A DNA stretch of 46,306 bases from CAYRIY01 sp964424335 (GTDB taxonomy: Bacteria; Bacillota; Limnochordia; DTU080; RSA5), in the NCBI GenBank assembly GCA_964424335.1, contig CAYRIY010000016.1, forward strand, positions 1-46,306, written 5' to 3'. Below the pieces are notes generated by a model. It was not told where the DNA came from. It searched no databases and was given only the letters and a program-made list of their open reading frames with translations. Positions 1 through 8,116 of the stretch are shown one piece after another. How positions within the stretch are numbered: position 1 is the stretch's first letter; every line of letters starts with the position of its first letter. The position numbers were made by a program, and so were the translations under genes.

Positions 1-354
1 TCTGCTTAAAAGTGCAGTCTTTATACGGAAAATCGCGAGAAGTAGCAAAGGATCAGTATTTTAGTCGAAGAATAGGACCTTGAACTCAATAGATTCGGAT
101 GTTAATGCTTCGCCTGATGTATTTATTCGGCGCGCAGGATTGGGCGAGGCGAGGCCCTTGATACCTACCGATACGCTGGCTGTTTCTATCGCAGCAAACG
201 AATCCGCACGCATCGGGCGGCCCGTCCACGTTGATGGCATTTTCTGATTAGGCCAATCACGTCTCCAAGTATGAAGAAAATCGATGCCGGATGGATCCCG
301 GACTATCGTGTGTCGCTATGCTCGAATGCCATCAATACGAAGGGAGCAATGACA
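1..354. other. Intergenic or unresolved left edge
   Basis: No gene can be supported here. An open frame extends upstream of the first binding protein to 271, but that part lacks a ribosome binding site and precedes the signal peptide, so it is treated as untranslated leader. No clear promoter hexamers or repeats were recognised. Confidence 0.4.
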
Positions 355-1635
355 ATGACGCATGCTCGTCGAGGGTTAACTAAATTGCAGGTTGCGATCG
401 CTCTGATCTTCAGTTGCTTAACAGGTCTAGCGACGGCGCAAGAGACGGTGACGATTACGTTCATGGACTGGTGGGGCGGGGTGCGCGCCGAAGGATACGC
501 GAAGATCATCGAGGCGTTTGAGAGGGAGTATCCTCACATAAAGGTAGAGTACATCCGAGGCGACAATCGCGGAGAGCAAGCGCTGACCATGATTGCGGGT
601 GGAACCCCTCCTGATGTCCTCGCCATCGACCAGCAAGTCGTGTCGCGGCTCTTTGCATTAGGTATGGCTCTTCCACTGGATGACTTGTTGCTTCGTGACG
701 GGGTCGACCGAGGAGCCTTTCTCCCCGGAGCGTTGGAAGGCGTTTCGTTTGATGGAGTCCTATACGGCTTTCCCAAGGTTTACAATCCAACGCACATGTT
801 CGCCAATGTGGCGTACTTGAACGAGTCGGGGTTGGCATTGCCGCAGTTGGGATGGACAATTGACGAATTCGAACAGTACATGCAGAAGTTGACCATCGTC
901 GAGTCGGACGGAACGACCTCCCGGTATGGCATGGATCAACCGACATATTCGATCAATGGTTGGCTGTTCATCCACGGTGGGGCGTACGTCGATCGAGAGA
1001 CAGGTGGGTCGACGATCACCGACCTGAAGTTTATAAAGGCGGCGGAATGGTTGGCTGAGATGCAGCAACGCGGGTACTTCGGCTCTTTTGAAGGGTCTTG
1101 GTCCAGGGATTTCGCAAATGGGCGAGTCGCCTTCGCGGATGATGGGTGGATGACTTCAGTCCCGGAGCTGATGAGCCTGGAGCCGAATTTTGAGGTTTAC
1201 ACGTCCTACTTGCCCCGCGGCGACGAATCGACGCCCACGTTCCTGACGATTCACCCACACATCATCCTGCGACAAAGCAAGCACCCCAATGAGGCCTGGG
1301 AATTCCTCAAGTTCATGAACCTCTCTGAGGAGGCCAACTACATTCGGGCTGTCTACGGACACGCCCCTGGAACGATTCTCGGGACACAATACGTCGTGGA
1401 CCTTGCTGAAATCCCCGTCAGTCAGCGTCGCGATTACGTCTTCGATACCTATCTCAATCCGACCAATCGAATTGTGGGGCTCCCGGCCACGACGCCAGGC
1501 TTTGCTGAAGCCGCGAATCAGTACATCTGGCCGGCGATCCGAAGGGCCCTAAACGGCGAAACGGACGTCAGTCGTGCGCTCAATGAAATTGCCGAAAGCG
1601 TAGAAAAGACATTGGCGGATACCCGCATGCAGTAG
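355..1635 (+). CDS. Extracellular sugar-binding protein (ABC family 1)
   Basis: This is a 426-residue solute-binding protein of the UgpB/MalE-like family 1, expected to capture a sugar or oligosaccharide outside the cytoplasm for an ABC importer. The N-terminus is basic, then hydrophobic, and ends in ATAQE, a typical signal peptidase I site with no lipobox. The mature start (TITFMDWWGG, then a helix with AFEREYPHIKVEY, then GGTPPDVLAID) is the family's usual first lobe. ATG 355 is chosen because GGAG at 343-346 lies 8 bases upstream; the ATG at 349 is too close to that site. No permease or ATPase gene is nearby. A small hairpin and an unrecognised gene follow on the same strand. The family is clear; the ligand is unknown. 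Confidence 0.92.
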   Translation: MTHARRGLTKLQVAIALIFSCLTGLATAQETVTITFMDWWGGVRAEGYAKIIEAFEREYPHIKVEYIRGDNRGEQALTMIAGGTPPDVLAIDQQVVSRLFALGMALPLDDLLLRDGVDRGAFLPGALEGVSFDGVLYGFPKVYNPTHMFANVAYLNESGLALPQLGWTIDEFEQYMQKLTIVESDGTTSRYGMDQPTYSINGWLFIHGGAYVDRETGGSTITDLKFIKAAEWLAEMQQRGYFGSFEGSWSRDFANGRVAFADDGWMTSVPELMSLEPNFEVYTSYLPRGDESTPTFLTIHPHIILRQSKHPNEAWEFLKFMNLSEEANYIRAVYGHAPGTILGTQYVVDLAEIPVSQRRDYVFDTYLNPTNRIVGLPATTPGFAEAANQYIWPAIRRALNGETDVSRALNEIAESVEKTLADTRMQ

Positions 1636-1675
1636 TTCGCGCCCATTCCGGTGAAATGACCTCGGTAAAGGGCGA

Positions 1676-1689
1676 CGGACCCTGGTCCG
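1676..1689 (+). terminator. Small stem-loop after the first binding protein
   Basis: CGGAC (1676-1680) pairs with GTCCG (1685-1689) around a four-base loop. It lies between the binding-protein stop and the next ribosome binding site and has no strong T tail, so it is more likely an mRNA 3'-end stabiliser or weak terminator than a full stop. Stem-loops also follow the other three binding-protein genes in the window. Confidence 0.4.
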
Positions 1690-1717
1690 CCTCATTAATT
1701 GGGAGGTCTTTTTCATC

Positions 1718-3061
1718 ATGGAGCGCATGGTACGCTCGTCCGGTTCCGTTGAGGAGGCGACAACACACTTCGTCCGCGTAGTTGGCGACTGGATCCGCGA
1801 CTGTGTCGGCGAGCTCAGTCAGCGATTGCCGAACGACGTCCACGATCAGGGGACATTTACGGTCCCTTGGGAGGCGTATGTCCGAATCACCGGCGACGAG
1901 ACGCCTATTCGATTCATGTCTGATCTGCGCGATAAGATCCGTCGGCGCTTTACGGAGAAGGAGACCTGGCGCCACGGTTACTGGGCGACCCAAGAGGTGC
2001 ACCACGGGACGGAGCACTTTGAGCTTTTCTTGACCACCTTGTGGAGGTTACGCCCGGAGGATCGTGAGACGATCCTCCAGCTTGAGGACGCGATCGAGCA
2101 CCTTGGAAACTGGGCTGATGGCGTGCCACCGTGGTTTGATTGGCAAAGCGGGCTTTTCCGCTCGATGTATTTGGGAACTCGAGTCGTGCGCGTCGAGGCC
2201 GAGCTCGCGGTCAACGTGCCCGATCACCTGCGCTGCGTAAATCTCGCGATGACGGGATATCGCGCGACAGGACGGGCTCGTTACCTCGCACTGGCGGAGC
2301 GTCACGGCGCGATCTGGGCTGACGCGATCATCTCCAGTGACGAATTGCCCGTTGCACTGAGGCCGGACGGGCCGATCTACTCGTTGAGACCGGACGAAGA
2401 TGACGGGTATCGCGCATTTGCCGGAGAGGCCCCGAGTCTGCACGAGGCGGTCGACAGGGCGGAAAACCTCTTGGCGGCCGGGGGCTTTACCGCCATGCTC
2501 GATCTGTGGAAAGAAACTGGACGGGAAAACTACCGCAAAGCGATGGAACGCCAATTGGATCACCTGTCGACCCAGATCAGCGATCCTGATGCCGGGTCGG
2601 CCGTGGACGCGATCATGCGTTACCGCCGAGCCACGGGCTCTACGAAATATGATGACGTGTTAGTTACGTTGGTCGAGCGGTTGGGCGATCCATTTGCGGT
2701 GAAATCGGTAGGATTGGAGGTTAGCATCGATCGCAAGAGGCGCTCCTCGGGCATCGGGAAGCGATCCGATGCTCCGCTTTGGCTCGAGAACGGCGGACCG
2801 AGGCGGTTTAACCCAATCCTGCTCGCCGCGGTCGCGGAGATATCCAGCAGTGAAGCGCTTGCCGTTCGAGCGCTCGACTTGGCCGGCGCCTATTTTGAGC
2901 TGGCGCGCGCCGTCTTTCCGCACGGGCACGAACATGGTTGCTCAGCTCGATCCGTAAGCGCGGTAGCGCGCGGCCATGGGCGAGAGAACAACGCAGGTGT
3001 GGTCACGTCAGTGCTTGAGCCGCTCTGGAGTCATTTCGGTCAAGTCCCACATGCAGTGTGA
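1718..3061 (+). CDS. Unrecognised helical protein, possibly (alpha/alpha)-toroid
   Basis: This 447-residue protein was not assigned to a family. It is rich in amphipathic helices with repeated blocks of the type RYLALAERHGAIWADAI and NYRKAMERQLDHLSTQI, the pattern seen in (alpha/alpha) toroid carbohydrate-active enzymes such as lyases, epimerases and six-hairpin glycosidases. Near the C-terminus is a His/Gly/Arg-rich stretch (HGHEHGCSARSV, then RGHGRENNAGV) that could be an active-site or metal-binding region. There is no signal peptide or membrane segment. GGGAGG at 1702-1707 precedes ATG 1718; ATG 1727 is an alternative. It follows a sugar-binding protein by 82 bases on the same strand and converges on a sulfatase, so a role in glycan processing is a guess from context only. 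Confidence 0.75.
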   Translation: MERMVRSSGSVEEATTHFVRVVGDWIRDCVGELSQRLPNDVHDQGTFTVPWEAYVRITGDETPIRFMSDLRDKIRRRFTEKETWRHGYWATQEVHHGTEHFELFLTTLWRLRPEDRETILQLEDAIEHLGNWADGVPPWFDWQSGLFRSMYLGTRVVRVEAELAVNVPDHLRCVNLAMTGYRATGRARYLALAERHGAIWADAIISSDELPVALRPDGPIYSLRPDEDDGYRAFAGEAPSLHEAVDRAENLLAAGGFTAMLDLWKETGRENYRKAMERQLDHLSTQISDPDAGSAVDAIMRYRRATGSTKYDDVLVTLVERLGDPFAVKSVGLEVSIDRKRRSSGIGKRSDAPLWLENGGPRRFNPILLAAVAEISSSEALAVRALDLAGAYFELARAVFPHGHEHGCSARSVSAVARGHGRENNAGVVTSVLEPLWSHFGQVPHAV

Positions 3062-3079
3062 CGAAGCGCAGTTCGGCGA

Positions 3080-4549
3080 TCACGTATACCCTTCGATTTG
3101 CGTGTCTGCCCACGGGTGGTCTTGAACGAGCAGCCCTGCATCGGGGTTTGTGGGCATTTCGAGGCGGGGAAACGCACGCCAGTCGTCTCCGTCAATACCC
3201 CCGGTCTCACCACCTCGCATCAAGTGGTCGATGAGCGCTCGCTTCATCGACGCCTCAATCTCTTTGGTCAAGGGGCCGCCGGCTTTGTTGCGCGTCTCGA
3301 GCGGATCCCGGACCCGGTCGAAGAGAAAGTCCCTGCCGTCCGCCGCGCTGTACACGTACTTCCATTCCTCACTGACCGCCATGTACGTCGCCTCGCCGAG
3401 TCGAGCGTGTTGCGCAAAGACGAGCGTCCGGTCCGTTCGGCCTGTGGCTACATTCGCCATGTCGACGCCGTCGGCGGGGTGCGTCGCAAGCTCGGTGCTC
3501 GCGGCGGCGAGCACCGTCGGCGCTACGTCCACCAAGCTGACGGGCCGGGTGCATACGGCACCTGGAGCAAACCTCCCCGGCTGGCGGATCAGCATGGGGA
3601 CCCGAACGCTTGCATCGTGCATGCTCCGCTTGCCGAAGGAGTTGTAGTCGCCGAGCAGTTCGCCGTGGTCCGAGGTGCAGATGATCAGCGTGTTGTCGAG
3701 TTGATCCGTCGTTTCTAGCGCGTCCAAAATCCTTCCGACCTGGAAGTCGATGAACGAGATGCAGGCGTAGTAGTACGCCTTGAGGCACCGCACGAGGTTT
3801 TGGTCGATGCCTTGGTCGCGGTATTTGTATCGATTTTGCCGCTGATTGACGTAGGTGAGGAGGCTCTCCCAGTCGGCCGGGACGTTGGGCAGCGGCATGT
3901 CAAAGGCCCGGTACAATTTGTGCCAGGGATTAGGCGGCGCAAAAGGCGGATGCGGGTGGATAAAGCCCGCGTAGAGAAACCACGGCTGTTTTCCGCCCTG
4001 CTCCTTGATGAACGCGACCGCTCGGTCTCCCACCCACTGGGTCGGGTGCAGCTCGGCCGGCATCTGAGCGGGCTGAGGCACGTAGTACATCTCACCCCGG
4101 ATCCCGTGGGGGTCGCAGACGTGCGAAAAGCCCTGTTCGTGCAGGTGCGTTAGGTAGTCGTCCTCGTCGGGCGACGGCACGATCTCTTCCTGGGTCTCTC
4201 GGCTTTCAAAGCCGCGCAAGGCGAGCCGATCAGGAGTAAAGTGGCACTTGCCGATCCCGTGTGTGCGGTACCCGGCCCTGGTAAGGGCGCCCATAAACGA
4301 CTCCCGGTCGTCTTGCGGCATGCGCCCATTCTCATAGCAACCCGTGTGGTGCGGGTACTGACCGTAGATCATCGAACACCTCGCGGGCACGCACACGGGC
4401 GAGGGCGAGAACGCGTTGGTGAAAGCCGTTCCCTCGCGGACGATCCGGTCAAAGTTAGGTGTTCGGATGACGGGGTTGCCGAGCGCGCTGATCGTGTCGG
4501 CGCGCTGCTGGTCCGTAAAGATGAGGAGCACGTTGGGTTTGGTTGTCAT
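3080..4549 (-). CDS. Type I sulfatase
   Basis: This 489-residue protein belongs to the formylglycine-dependent sulfatases (alkaline phosphatase superfamily). The N-terminal metal motif is LLIFTDQQRAD (D13) and the signature SPVCVPARCSMI has Cys53 in a C-x-P-x-R context, which must be oxidised to formylglycine by a maturase; no maturase gene lies in this window. A second metal region is TSDHGELLGDYNSFGK. The start at 4549 has GGAGG seven bases upstream; an open extension to 4597 has no such site. No signal peptide is visible, so it should act in the cytoplasm on an imported sulfated substrate. It is divergent from a second sulfatase, with palindromic operator candidates between them. The substrate is unknown. 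Confidence 0.93.
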   Translation of the reverse strand: MTTKPNVLLIFTDQQRADTISALGNPVIRTPNFDRIVREGTAFTNAFSPSPVCVPARCSMIYGQYPHHTGCYENGRMPQDDRESFMGALTRAGYRTHGIGKCHFTPDRLALRGFESRETQEEIVPSPDEDDYLTHLHEQGFSHVCDPHGIRGEMYYVPQPAQMPAELHPTQWVGDRAVAFIKEQGGKQPWFLYAGFIHPHPPFAPPNPWHKLYRAFDMPLPNVPADWESLLTYVNQRQNRYKYRDQGIDQNLVRCLKAYYYACISFIDFQVGRILDALETTDQLDNTLIICTSDHGELLGDYNSFGKRSMHDASVRVPMLIRQPGRFAPGAVCTRPVSLVDVAPTVLAAASTELATHPADGVDMANVATGRTDRTLVFAQHARLGEATYMAVSEEWKYVYSAADGRDFLFDRVRDPLETRNKAGGPLTKEIEASMKRALIDHLMRGGETGGIDGDDWRAFPRLEMPTNPDAGLLVQDHPWADTQIEGYT

Positions 4550-4678
4550 GCCGTCGCCTCCGTAACCGCGTCTCGCCTCTAGTGTTGATGCGTTCATTGA
4601 TACGTTGTGAGGTCCACGGTTACCTGGTCCCGGTGGAGCCGCAGCGCGTATTCCCAGTTACATACTTACAAAGCCACG

Positions 4679-4696
4679 GCGTAATTGCGATTACGC
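4679..4696. promoter_or_regulatory. Perfect 18-bp palindrome between divergent sulfatases
   Basis: GCGTAATTGCGATTACGC is a perfect inverted repeat (7-base arms, 4-base centre) in the 284-base gap between two divergently transcribed sulfatase genes. The same CGTAAT-N4-ATTACG core recurs at 13984-13999 in another divergent promoter region, so it is a candidate operator for a shared dimeric regulator. The regulator is not identified. Confidence 0.6.
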
Positions 4697-4710
4697 TCGC
4701 GTGAATTGTA

Positions 4711-4727
4711 GGAAAGTGGACGTTTCC
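4711..4727. promoter_or_regulatory. Inverted repeat GGAAA-N7-TTTCC
   Basis: A second symmetric element (GGAAAGTGGACGTTTCC) lies 14 bases beyond the first palindrome, closer to the plus-strand sulfatase. GGAAA/TTTCC half-sites resemble IclR-family operators, and the region upstream of the IclR gene at 46214 also contains ACGTTTCC. This is suggestive only. Confidence 0.35.
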
Positions 4728-4833
4728 GTACAAAAAGGGATATACATCCGATCCATGGCGTGACGGGGCGAGGCCTGGGTTTGGACGAAGGCGCGGCGGC
4801 TGCTCGGGTGGCCGGCGAGAGAAATCCGGGGTG

Positions 4834-6246
4834 ATGCGCGTGCCGAACAAGCCCAACGTCGTATTTATCCTGATCGACGATCTTGGTTGGCGAGATCTTG
4901 GCTGTTACGGAAGTTCGTTCTACGAAACCCCGAACATCGATGCTTTGGCTCGAAACGGCATGTTGTTTACAGACGCCTATGCTGCCTCGCCCGTGTGCTC
5001 ACCTACACGGGCGAGCATCATGTCAGGCAAATACCCGGGCCGTGTCGGCGTCACAAACTATATCGGCGGCAATGCCCGCGGGAGACTCATCGATGCGCCG
5101 TATGTCGACCATCTGCCATCGAGCGAAGTGAGCCTTGCCGCCTCACTCAAACGAGCAGGGTACACGACGTGGCATGTGGGCAAATGGCATCTTGGAGGCC
5201 CGGAGCATTACCCCGAACGGCACGGCTTTGACCTCAACATTGCGGGTTGCTCCTGGGGCATGCCGCTCAAAGGCTACTTTAGCCCCTGGGGGATCGAGAC
5301 GTTGAGCGACGGCGCTCCCGGGGAGTACTTGACGGACCGCCTTACCGACGAAGCCGTCCGCCTCATCCGTGAGCACCAAGGGGGGCCGTTTTTTCTCAAC
5401 CTGTGGCACTATGCGGTTCACACGCCCTTGCAGGCAAAGAAAGAGGACGTCGACTACTTCACCGACAAGGCGAAGAGGCTTGGCCTCGATCGAGTAGACG
5501 CTCTCGATGTCGGTGAGCGCTTCCCTTGTGAGCACAAGCGCAAACTTCACGTCGAGCGGCGCCTGTTCCAATCCAACCCGGTCTACGCTGCGATGGTGAA
5601 ATCGGTGGACGACAGCGTTGGCCGCATCGTGCGGGCGCTCGAGGAGACCGGTCGACTCGAGGATACGATGGTGATCTTCACATCCGACAACGGCGGACTC
5701 TCGACCTCGGAAGGATCTCCGACCTGCAACTTTCCGCTTGCGGAAGGCAAAGGCTGGATGTACGAAGGGGGGCTGCGCGTGCCCTTGATCGTGTCGTGGC
5801 CGGCCGAGGTCAGACCTGGAAGTGTCAATCGGGACCCCGTATCGAGCCCCGACTTTTATCCGACGATCATGGAGGCTGTGGGATCTGCGCCCCCTCCCGA
5901 GCAGCGCCTGGACGGGGTGAGCCTCATGTCGGCCTTGCGCGGAGGCGGCGTTGACCGATCAACGAGCCCGTTTCCAGGGCTCTACTGGCACTTTCCACAT
6001 TACGGCAATCAGGGCGGAACGCCCGGTTCGTCCCTTCGCTTGGGTGATTACAAGCTCATCGAGTTTTACGAAGACGGACGACTGGAACTGTACGCCCTCC
6101 ACCAAGACCTTTCGGAAGTCCGCAACCTCGCCCTCCAAGAGCCGGCCCGCTGCCGCGCGATGCATCAAGCGCTCGCTCGGTGGCGAAGCGATGTGTCCGC
6201 GAAAACCCCAGCGCCAAACCCCGATTGGAATCCTCTCCTTCCATAA
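4834..6246 (+). CDS. Type I sulfatase (arylsulfatase A-like)
   Basis: A 470-residue formylglycine sulfatase. The start shows NVVFILIDDLGWRDLGCYG with the paired metal Asp residues, followed by the catalytic signature SPVCSPTRASIMSGKYPGR, in which Cys55 sits in C-x-P-x-R, and by TTWHVGKWHLGG, the family's conserved Lys/His motif. The C-terminal metal motif is FTSDNGGLS. The length is typical of arylsulfatase A-like exo-sulfatases. No signal peptide is present. A GTG at 4831 is immediately before the ATG at 4834; neither has a strong ribosome binding site, so the exact start is uncertain by one codon. It shares its upstream region with the divergent sulfatase, and the two probably remove sulfate groups from different positions of one imported glycan (inference). 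Confidence 0.93.
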   Translation: MRVPNKPNVVFILIDDLGWRDLGCYGSSFYETPNIDALARNGMLFTDAYAASPVCSPTRASIMSGKYPGRVGVTNYIGGNARGRLIDAPYVDHLPSSEVSLAASLKRAGYTTWHVGKWHLGGPEHYPERHGFDLNIAGCSWGMPLKGYFSPWGIETLSDGAPGEYLTDRLTDEAVRLIREHQGGPFFLNLWHYAVHTPLQAKKEDVDYFTDKAKRLGLDRVDALDVGERFPCEHKRKLHVERRLFQSNPVYAAMVKSVDDSVGRIVRALEETGRLEDTMVIFTSDNGGLSTSEGSPTCNFPLAEGKGWMYEGGLRVPLIVSWPAEVRPGSVNRDPVSSPDFYPTIMEAVGSAPPPEQRLDGVSLMSALRGGGVDRSTSPFPGLYWHFPHYGNQGGTPGSSLRLGDYKLIEFYEDGRLELYALHQDLSEVRNLALQEPARCRAMHQALARWRSDVSAKTPAPNPDWNPLLP

Positions 6247-6309
6247 CTTGCATACCCAAGCCCAGCTAGACGCGCCAGGAGTCCGACCTGTCGATCCCAA
6301 ACCGTAATT

Positions 6310-6323
6310 TACAAGCGCTTACT
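6310..6323. promoter_or_regulatory. LacI/CcpA-type operator candidate
   Basis: TACAAGCGCTTACT has the central AAGCGCTT palindrome and flanking TAC/ACT typical of LacI-family and cre-like operators. It lies about 70 bases upstream of the lipoprotein gene at 6390. No LacI-family regulator is encoded in the window. Confidence 0.4.
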
Positions 6324-6389
6324 TTTTCCGGCAGGTCTAGGCCTCCATGCCAAATTCAACTCCCCCCTCACTTATGAAAGGAGTCTCCT

Positions 6390-7901
6390 ATGATTCGCAA
6401 ACTCGTCCTTTTCGCGACCTGGTCGCTCATTTTGGTCGCGGCAACCGGATGCGGGCTCCTGGGGCTAACCTCCCAAACGCCGACGAACGAAAAGTCACGC
6501 ATCGAGGAGACCTTACGGGTTCTGGCGGCAGCCGGAGAACGTGAAGACATCGAGACGTTGAAGGCGCACATCGCAGACGCGATCGTCGCAGAGGTTGCAA
6601 CAAGGGGCATCGCTCCCTTGAGCCAAGCGCCCCAGAGTCAAGAGAATATCGTGGCGATGGTCCAGAATTTCTGGAACGACGTGACAATCGAGCGCGTCGT
6701 GCTCGATCCCACGGACGTGCGACTTGCCGGAGACACGGCAACGGCCCAAGGTCAATTTACGATCGTATACTCCGACGCGAACGGGGACGAGGCGATCTGC
6801 TCGGGCACGGGAGAAGTCGCCTTTGTCAAAGACGGAGCGCAGTGGGTCGTCACGCGGGTCTACGTTACGAGCAGCGACTGCGACATTCAAGGCTCGGTAA
6901 TTCCAGGAGACGGCATAGGAAATTCCGGTGCGCCTCAGCACTATTTCGACAGCCTCGGCTACTTCGTAGTCGGCATGACGGATCCGCAGGTGAAGGCGAT
7001 TCAAGAGAGCCTCAACTTCCTCGGCTACGATGTCGGTCTGGTAGACGGGTATTACGGACCGAGGACGGAGGCCGCCGTCAGAGCCTTTCAGAAGGACGCC
7101 GGGATCTACGTAGACGGCGAATTTGGACCAAAGAGCGCCGACGCGATGGACAAGGCGTTGGCGGCCAAAGGCGGGTTTTTCAAGTACGGTGTGGCGGCGT
7201 CGAGACCGGCCTCGCCGCCGGCAGGAGCCACGGTCGTCACAGAGTCTTTCTTGCGCAAGGGGACGATCTACCAAACGTCTGTGTACACCTACCAGTCAGC
7301 CAATCCCGGTCCGACACTCGTCTTTCTCGGTTGCATTCACGGCAACGAGCGCTCGGGGCACTTGGCGCTGGTGGACGCGATCGACCAAGGGATTACGATC
7401 GATCGCGGCAGGTTGGTGATCATTCCCGAGTTTAACAAACGGGCATGCGCTGCGAATCGCCGTACCTTGACATCCGACTACAACCGGATGTTTCCGGTAG
7501 GCAAGACGCCGACGACCAATATTGCCCGGGAAATGTGGAGTCTGATCCGGTCCCAGCCCGATCTCGCCATGGTGATCGATTTTCACGACGGCTTTGTAAA
7601 CAGCCTCGGAAACACCCTGATCCACACACACCAGGCGAAGGCAGGCACCGTGGCCAGGAAGGTCCGAGATCGGCTAAACGCCATGCGGCCCTCCGGCGCC
7701 ACCGGTCCAAGGTGGCGGGCGTTTACGGAACCGATCGGCGGCAGCCTCACCCGGAAGGTAGGCCGCGATCTTGGCATCCCCGCCATGGAGGTGGAGATTT
7801 CGGGACGCAATCCTGGAGATCCGCTCAGCTTGCGTAAACGGTACGCCTGGGAAGTGATCAAGGCGGTAGGCGAGGAGTTTGGAATGAAAATTAGCTTCTA
7901 G
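6390..7901 (+). CDS. Lipoprotein with peptidoglycan-binding and M14-like zinc hydrolase domains
   Basis: A 503-residue exported protein. Residues 1-21 form a signal peptide ending in a lipobox-like AATGC (Cys21). Residues about 35-160 look like an NTF2/SnoaL-type fold. Residues about 195-255 are a PG_binding_1 domain (VKAIQESLNFLGYDVGLVDGYYGPRTEAAVRAFQ is split over this region). Residues about 285-503 resemble M14 carboxypeptidases or succinylglutamate desuccinylases: H317 and E320 in HGNE, H399 in DFHDG as third zinc ligand, and E467 or E469 in MEVEI as candidate catalytic glutamate. The best reading is a surface enzyme trimming peptidoglycan stem peptides, though the substrate is inferred. 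AAAGGAG sits upstream of ATG 6390, and a strong terminator follows, so it is probably a single-gene unit. Confidence 0.85.
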   Translation: MIRKLVLFATWSLILVAATGCGLLGLTSQTPTNEKSRIEETLRVLAAAGEREDIETLKAHIADAIVAEVATRGIAPLSQAPQSQENIVAMVQNFWNDVTIERVVLDPTDVRLAGDTATAQGQFTIVYSDANGDEAICSGTGEVAFVKDGAQWVVTRVYVTSSDCDIQGSVIPGDGIGNSGAPQHYFDSLGYFVVGMTDPQVKAIQESLNFLGYDVGLVDGYYGPRTEAAVRAFQKDAGIYVDGEFGPKSADAMDKALAAKGGFFKYGVAASRPASPPAGATVVTESFLRKGTIYQTSVYTYQSANPGPTLVFLGCIHGNERSGHLALVDAIDQGITIDRGRLVIIPEFNKRACAANRRTLTSDYNRMFPVGKTPTTNIAREMWSLIRSQPDLAMVIDFHDGFVNSLGNTLIHTHQAKAGTVARKVRDRLNAMRPSGATGPRWRAFTEPIGGSLTRKVGRDLGIPAMEVEISGRNPGDPLSLRKRYAWEVIKAVGEEFGMKISF

Positions 7902-7941
7902 GTCGCCTGTCGATTAGAGCGCACCTATATTGATACATCGA

Positions 7942-7982
7942 GCGAGGTCGCCCCATAGCGCAAGGGGCGGCCTCGCTGTTTA
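7942..7982 (+). terminator. Rho-independent terminator
   Basis: A 13-bp stem (7942-7954 with 7964-7976, one G-T wobble) closes a 9-base loop and is followed by TGTTTA. It terminates the lipoprotein gene. Confidence 0.8.
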
Positions 7983-8055
7983 GCGGGCGTGTGCGCGTGT
8001 TGGGAGCAGGATCCTTTTCGCCAACCGCACCACGCTCAATGCAACGCCCATCGTG

Positions 8056-8061
8056 TATAAT
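8056..8061 (+). promoter_or_regulatory. Probable -10 box for the ImmA-like gene
   Basis: A consensus TATAAT stands 55 bases upstream of ATG 8117. No good -35 hexamer is visible at the usual spacing, so the promoter may need an activator or be weak. Confidence 0.45.
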
Positions 8062-8116
8062 AGTTGCAAATGTTTGTTTGGGTTTGTCGCCATATCGACG
8101 AAGGGAGGGAGCGCCG

